Below, piece by piece: positions 4,979-8,115 of a stretch of 8,115 nucleotides of DNA (within the stretch, counting starts at the first letter, position 1; each line of letters starts with the position of its first letter). The DNA is from Burkholderiales bacterium (lineage in GTDB: Bacteria > Pseudomonadota > Gammaproteobacteria > Burkholderiales > Burkholderiaceae_C). Both the position numbers and the translations under genes were made by a program. The stretch spans positions 1 to 8,115 of the forward strand of contig CANHBY010000038.1 of the NCBI GenBank assembly GCA_947458895.1, given 5' to 3'. Below the pieces are notes generated by a model. That model was not told the origin of the DNA, did no database searches, and was given only the letters and a program-made list of their open reading frames with translations.

Positions 4979-7900
4979 ATGCCAGACTTCTCATTGCCCG
5001 AGCACTTCGATTTGGGTGAGCACTTCGATCATCGCACCCTGACCCAGGCGATGTTGCTCGAGCCTCAAAAGGCGGTGCTCTCGCGTCACATTGAAGGCGA
5101 GGCTTTGCAAACCAGACTGCGTGCAGGCGGCAGTTTGGTTCACGAGCAAACGATCAGCTTCTATGTGGACCCCCGAACGGGCCTTCACTTGCGTGGCTTG
5201 TGTACCTGTGCAGCGGGGTTCAACTGCAAACACGTGGCTGCTGCGCTGATGGATTTCGAGGCACAAGCCCTGCGTGAGGCGCGCGCCCAGGCTGGCAAGC
5301 CAAAGGCTGCTTCAACGCCTCCTGGCAAAGAGCGCTCCACCTCGCCGGCGGTGGCCAGCGAGCGATCCCTAGCCCAACCCCAACCCCAACCCTCTTCTGC
5401 GTCACAGGCCTCCGCGGGTTCTGCCCCTCTCGCTTCGGTCATCCCCAAAGTGTTGGAATATTGGCTCGCCGACCTTGCTGCAGTCCCTGGTGAGCTCCTG
5501 TCGCCAGAGTCCGATCGACCGGGCCCCAACCGGCGGCTGATGTACGTATTGAGCGCCCAAGGTTTGAAGCTCAAGATGAGTTTTCATCTGGGCCATGTTC
5601 GCAAGGGAGGGCAGGTCAGCAGCCACCGCCCGCATTCGCCCTCACCGATCGACATGTTGCGTGGTCGGCCTGCTTATTTGTCTGACACAGATGATGCGAT
5701 GTTGGCTGCCCTGCTCCCGTTCGTGATCGATCGGTGGGGGGGCAGTGCAGAGCTTCATGGGCCCACGGCTGCATCCACAGTGGCCCAACTCGTTCGAAGT
5801 GGGCAAGCTTGGTTTGCGACCACACCGGCCAGTGCCTCCGATACCCCAGCACCCTCATCCGGGCCAGTTCAGCGTGACCATTCTCTGGGTGATCCGATTC
5901 AGTGGTCCGATGAGGTGCTTGAGGTTCAGATCAGTTGGCACGTAGATGGGCAGGGGCTTTGGCGCACCCAATGGGAGGCCTATGCACCGTCAGATCAGGC
6001 TGATTCAGCAGATCAGCCACAAAGTGATTCGCTCCGCCCCATTGTTTTGCTGATGCTTCCACAGCCTCATGCATTTGATCCCACTACCGAGCAGTTGCAC
6101 CCCGCCTCACTGAAGAAACTAGGCCTGCCTTTGCGCATGCTCGAGAGCCTGGCCAAGATGCCCCCCGTGGCCACCGAGGTTTTGCCTGAGCTGGTGCGGC
6201 GCCTGGAGAGTGTGAGCTTATCGCGCGGTGTGACCATCCCCTTGCCTCAGGAACATGCCCAGAAAGTGCAAGAGCTCGGCGACCTCGCATTGCAGCCGGT
6301 CCTGCGGCTCATCACGAGCCCGAACATGCCCTCCGAGATGTGGCTCGAAGGGCACCAACGCCCACCGCCAGCAGGCCAACCCGTTCGGCAGGCCGCATTG
6401 CAAGTGCTCTTCCGCTATCGTTTGCCGGCTGCGCCGCAAATGGCTGCACACGATGTGGATTTTCACTTTCCCGCAGGGGCATCGGATAGCGTTTTTATAG
6501 AGCGCCCTGGCCCTGTGGGGCGATCGTCGTCCCTGACCCGTTTTCGTCGTGATGCCGCCAAAGAAGTGGCGGTCATCGAGCGAATTTTTAACCAATTGCA
6601 GTTCAGGCCCTGGAGCCGTGTCGCAGGTTGGGCTCTTGAGCGAATGGCCGCACTTAAGGCGGGCTTGCTTCAATCAAGTCAACTGCCGCCAGCCTTGCAA
6701 GACGGCAAACTCATCGTGGTTCCGGTGAGCCGAGACCATTGGCCTCAGCTGCTCAGCGATGATCTTCCGGCGCTTCAAACCGAGGGTTGGGCCATCGAGA
6801 GAGATGCCGATTTCCCCTATGAAATGTTTGACGCCGATGACTTCGAAATCAGTCTCGGTGACGAGGCTGGCACCGGCCAGAGCTGGTTCCGAGTGGGTCT
6901 GAAAGTCACGGTTTCAGGGCAGCCTGTGGACCTGGTGCCTTTGCTCGTGGGCTTGGTTCAGGCGGGGTGGCTCACGGTAGAAGAAGCTCTGCGAGACCCC
7001 GAAGGTGAGGTCCTGATACCCTGGCCTTACGACGCTGAACCCGCGGCCGCTGGTGTGGGTGGTCGCTTGGCCGTGAAGCGTGAACGACTGTTGCGATTAC
7101 CTGTGTCCCGGGTCGCGCCGTTGGTGGCTTGGTTGCGTGGAATTTTCATGCAGCATGGCGGCGCCCTTGAGGGCGAGTTGCCCCGCGTGTCACGCTATGA
7201 GTTGGGCGCATTGGAGAGCATCTCCTCAGGCCTGAGGGTGGCTGCATCCCCCTCAGTCACAGCCCTGTTGGAGCAACTGCGCGAAATGCGTGCCGGCCAA
7301 GGCCTGCCTAGGCTGGAGGTTTCTCCTCACGTGAATGCTCAGCTGCGCCCTTACCAACTGGACGGCGTCAGCTGGATGGACTTTCTCCGCAAGGCTCAGT
7401 TCGGTGGCATTTTGGCCGACGACATGGGCCTGGGAAAAACCCTGCAAACCTTGGCCCTTCTGCAAGGCGAGCTGGATGCCGGCCGGCTTGACCTGCCCAG
7501 CTTGGTCGTCGTTCCTACCAGCTTGCTTGGCAACTGGCAGGCCGAGGCCCAGCGATTCACACCTCAGTTGCGTTTGCTGGTCCTGCACGGAAAGCAGCGC
7601 GCTCACAAATTCACTGAGATTGCCAAGGCGCACATCGTCGTGACCAGTTATCCATTGGCTGTTCGAGATGCTGGCGTGCTGGCGGCTGTCCAATGGCATT
7701 ACGTCATCCTTGATGAGGCACAGCGCATCAAGAACAGCCGAAGCCAGGCTGCGGTGGCGCTCAAGAGTTTGCAAGCCAGGCACCGTTTGTGCCTGTCAGG
7801 CACGCCCATCGAGAATCACCTGGGCGAGCTGTGGAGCCTGATGGACTTCGTTAGTCCTGGCCTGCTGGGCCAAGAGACTCAGTTCCGCGAATACTACCGT

Positions 7901-8115
7901 TCGCCCATTGAGAAGCGACAAGATACCGCCCAGGCCGGCAGCCTGGCCCGGCGCGTTCGCCCCTTCATTCTTCGCCGCACCAAGCACGAGGTGGCGCGTG
8001 AACTGCCCGAAAAAATAGAGAGCTTGTTGCGTGTCGAGCTGGACGGCACGCAGCGTGATCTTTACGAGACGGTGCGCGCCACCATGGACAAAAAGCTTCG
8101 CGAAGCCATTGCCCA
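4979..8115 (+). CDS. SNF2-family DNA-dependent ATPase with N-terminal SWIM zinc finger (partial, 3' end missing)
   Basis: The frame is open without a stop for about 1045 residues to the window edge. A SWIM zinc finger is visible as C75-x-C77-x5-C83-x-H85. A low-complexity Ala/Pro/Ser/Gln linker follows (about 95-155). A long region of about 155-780 resembles nothing I can name firmly, except a stretch at about 621-665 (DDFEISLGDE...VDLVPLLVGLV) like the region preceding the ATPase in bacterial SWIM-SNF2 proteins. The first ATPase lobe has LRPYQ (789-793), Walker A DDMGLGKT (814-821), DEAQ (912-915), SGTPIEN (940-946) and RPFILRRTK (994-1002). The second lobe with motifs V and VI lies beyond the window. 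SNF2 ATPases translocate on duplex DNA to remodel protein-DNA complexes; the role of this bacterial subgroup is unknown. The start is uncertain: ATG 4979 gives MPDFSLPEHF, ATG 4895 would add 28 residues, and neither has a strong ribosome binding site. Confidence 0.93.
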   Translation, partial: MPDFSLPEHFDLGEHFDHRTLTQAMLLEPQKAVLSRHIEGEALQTRLRAGGSLVHEQTISFYVDPRTGLHLRGLCTCAAGFNCKHVAAALMDFEAQALREARAQAGKPKAASTPPGKERSTSPAVASERSLAQPQPQPSSASQASAGSAPLASVIPKVLEYWLADLAAVPGELLSPESDRPGPNRRLMYVLSAQGLKLKMSFHLGHVRKGGQVSSHRPHSPSPIDMLRGRPAYLSDTDDAMLAALLPFVIDRWGGSAELHGPTAASTVAQLVRSGQAWFATTPASASDTPAPSSGPVQRDHSLGDPIQWSDEVLEVQISWHVDGQGLWRTQWEAYAPSDQADSADQPQSDSLRPIVLLMLPQPHAFDPTTEQLHPASLKKLGLPLRMLESLAKMPPVATEVLPELVRRLESVSLSRGVTIPLPQEHAQKVQELGDLALQPVLRLITSPNMPSEMWLEGHQRPPPAGQPVRQAALQVLFRYRLPAAPQMAAHDVDFHFPAGASDSVFIERPGPVGRSSSLTRFRRDAAKEVAVIERIFNQLQFRPWSRVAGWALERMAALKAGLLQSSQLPPALQDGKLIVVPVSRDHWPQLLSDDLPALQTEGWAIERDADFPYEMFDADDFEISLGDEAGTGQSWFRVGLKVTVSGQPVDLVPLLVGLVQAGWLTVEEALRDPEGEVLIPWPYDAEPAAAGVGGRLAVKRERLLRLPVSRVAPLVAWLRGIFMQHGGALEGELPRVSRYELGALESISSGLRVAASPSVTALLEQLREMRAGQGLPRLEVSPHVNAQLRPYQLDGVSWMDFLRKAQFGGILADDMGLGKTLQTLALLQGELDAGRLDLPSLVVVPTSLLGNWQAEAQRFTPQLRLLVLHGKQRAHKFTEIAKAHIVVTSYPLAVRDAGVLAAVQWHYVILDEAQRIKNSRSQAAVALKSLQARHRLCLSGTPIENHLGELWSLMDFVSPGLLGQETQFREYYRSPIEKRQDTAQAGSLARRVRPFILRRTKHEVARELPEKIESLLRVELDGTQRDLYETVRATMDKKLREAIA
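5000..5029 (+). repeat. 12-bp direct repeat within the SNF2 N-terminus
   Basis: GAGCACTTCGAT occurs at 5000-5011 and 5018-5029, an exact copy with an 18-bp period. It encodes EHFDLG-EHFDHR in frame, so it looks like a recent 6-codon tandem duplication. Confidence 0.7.
5373..5392 (+). repeat. CCCAAC hexamer tandem repeat in the SNF2 linker
   Basis: Three exact CCCAAC units (5373-5390) plus a partial fourth encode an alternating Pro-Gln run in the disordered linker after the SWIM finger. A hexamer unit keeps the frame when copy number changes. Confidence 0.7.

Noticed and set aside
6218..6673. Minus-strand open frame of 151 codons within the SNF2 gene
   Set aside because: It lies antisense to a continuous SNF2 reading frame with no independent start signals.
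7253..7783. Minus-strand open frame of 176 codons opposite the SNF2 ATPase lobe
   Set aside because: It is antisense to the Walker A and DEAQ motifs, a typical shadow in GC-rich coding sequence.
3967..8115. Idea that the HTH and SNF2 genes form a phage-defence island
   Set aside because: No nuclease, methylase, toxin, integrase or other defence marker is visible. The genes sit beside a core ribosomal operon with matching base composition, and the SNF2 gene's downstream partners are outside the window.

Overview
The window looks like the chromosome of a betaproteobacterium, most likely of the order Burkholderiales and possibly Comamonadaceae. It is moderately GC-rich. It carries the classic gene order rpsP-rimM-trmD-rplS (ribosomal protein S16, 16S maturation factor RimM, tRNA m1G37 methyltransferase TrmD, ribosomal protein L19), and the protein sequences read as betaproteobacterial. 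The family placement is inference from sequence feel and not from a search.

Layout from left to right. Positions 1-60 hold a possible gene end or start too short to identify. Positions 112-281 are a 170-bp palindromic element with perfect 22-bp ends that begin and end in CTAG. It looks like a small non-autonomous insertion (MITE-like). It abuts a minus-strand gene for a TM2-domain membrane protein (278-718), whose stop codon lies inside the terminal CTAG. A 219-bp spacer then holds the likely promoter and structured leader of rpsP. The ribosomal/tRNA operon fills 938-3143 on the plus strand. It has a second likely promoter and a palindrome-rich leader just before rplS, and ends at a strong hairpin with A- and T-runs on its two sides (3185-3213), which can terminate transcription from both directions.

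Convergent to the operon, on the minus strand at 3217-3966, is a seven-helix-type membrane protein. Its Ser/His/Asp/His/His pattern matches the CREST superfamily (alkaline ceramidase-like zinc hydrolases). Divergent from it is an XRE/Cro-like helix-turn-helix regulator (4083-4817). The two share a 116-bp promoter region with an inverted repeat (ACTTTTTG/CAAAAAGT) flanking a TATAAA box. From about 4979 to the window end runs a long, uninterrupted gene for an SNF2-family ATPase with an N-terminal SWIM zinc finger. Only its N-terminal part and its first ATPase lobe are in view.

How the parts work together: the four operon proteins serve ribosome assembly and decoding fidelity (S16 and RimM for the 30S subunit, TrmD for reading-frame maintenance, L19 at the subunit interface). 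The hydrolase, the HTH regulator and the SNF2 protein form a less understood neighbourhood. The shared control region suggests, but does not prove, that the HTH protein regulates itself and the hydrolase. No phage, CRISPR, rRNA or tRNA genes were seen.
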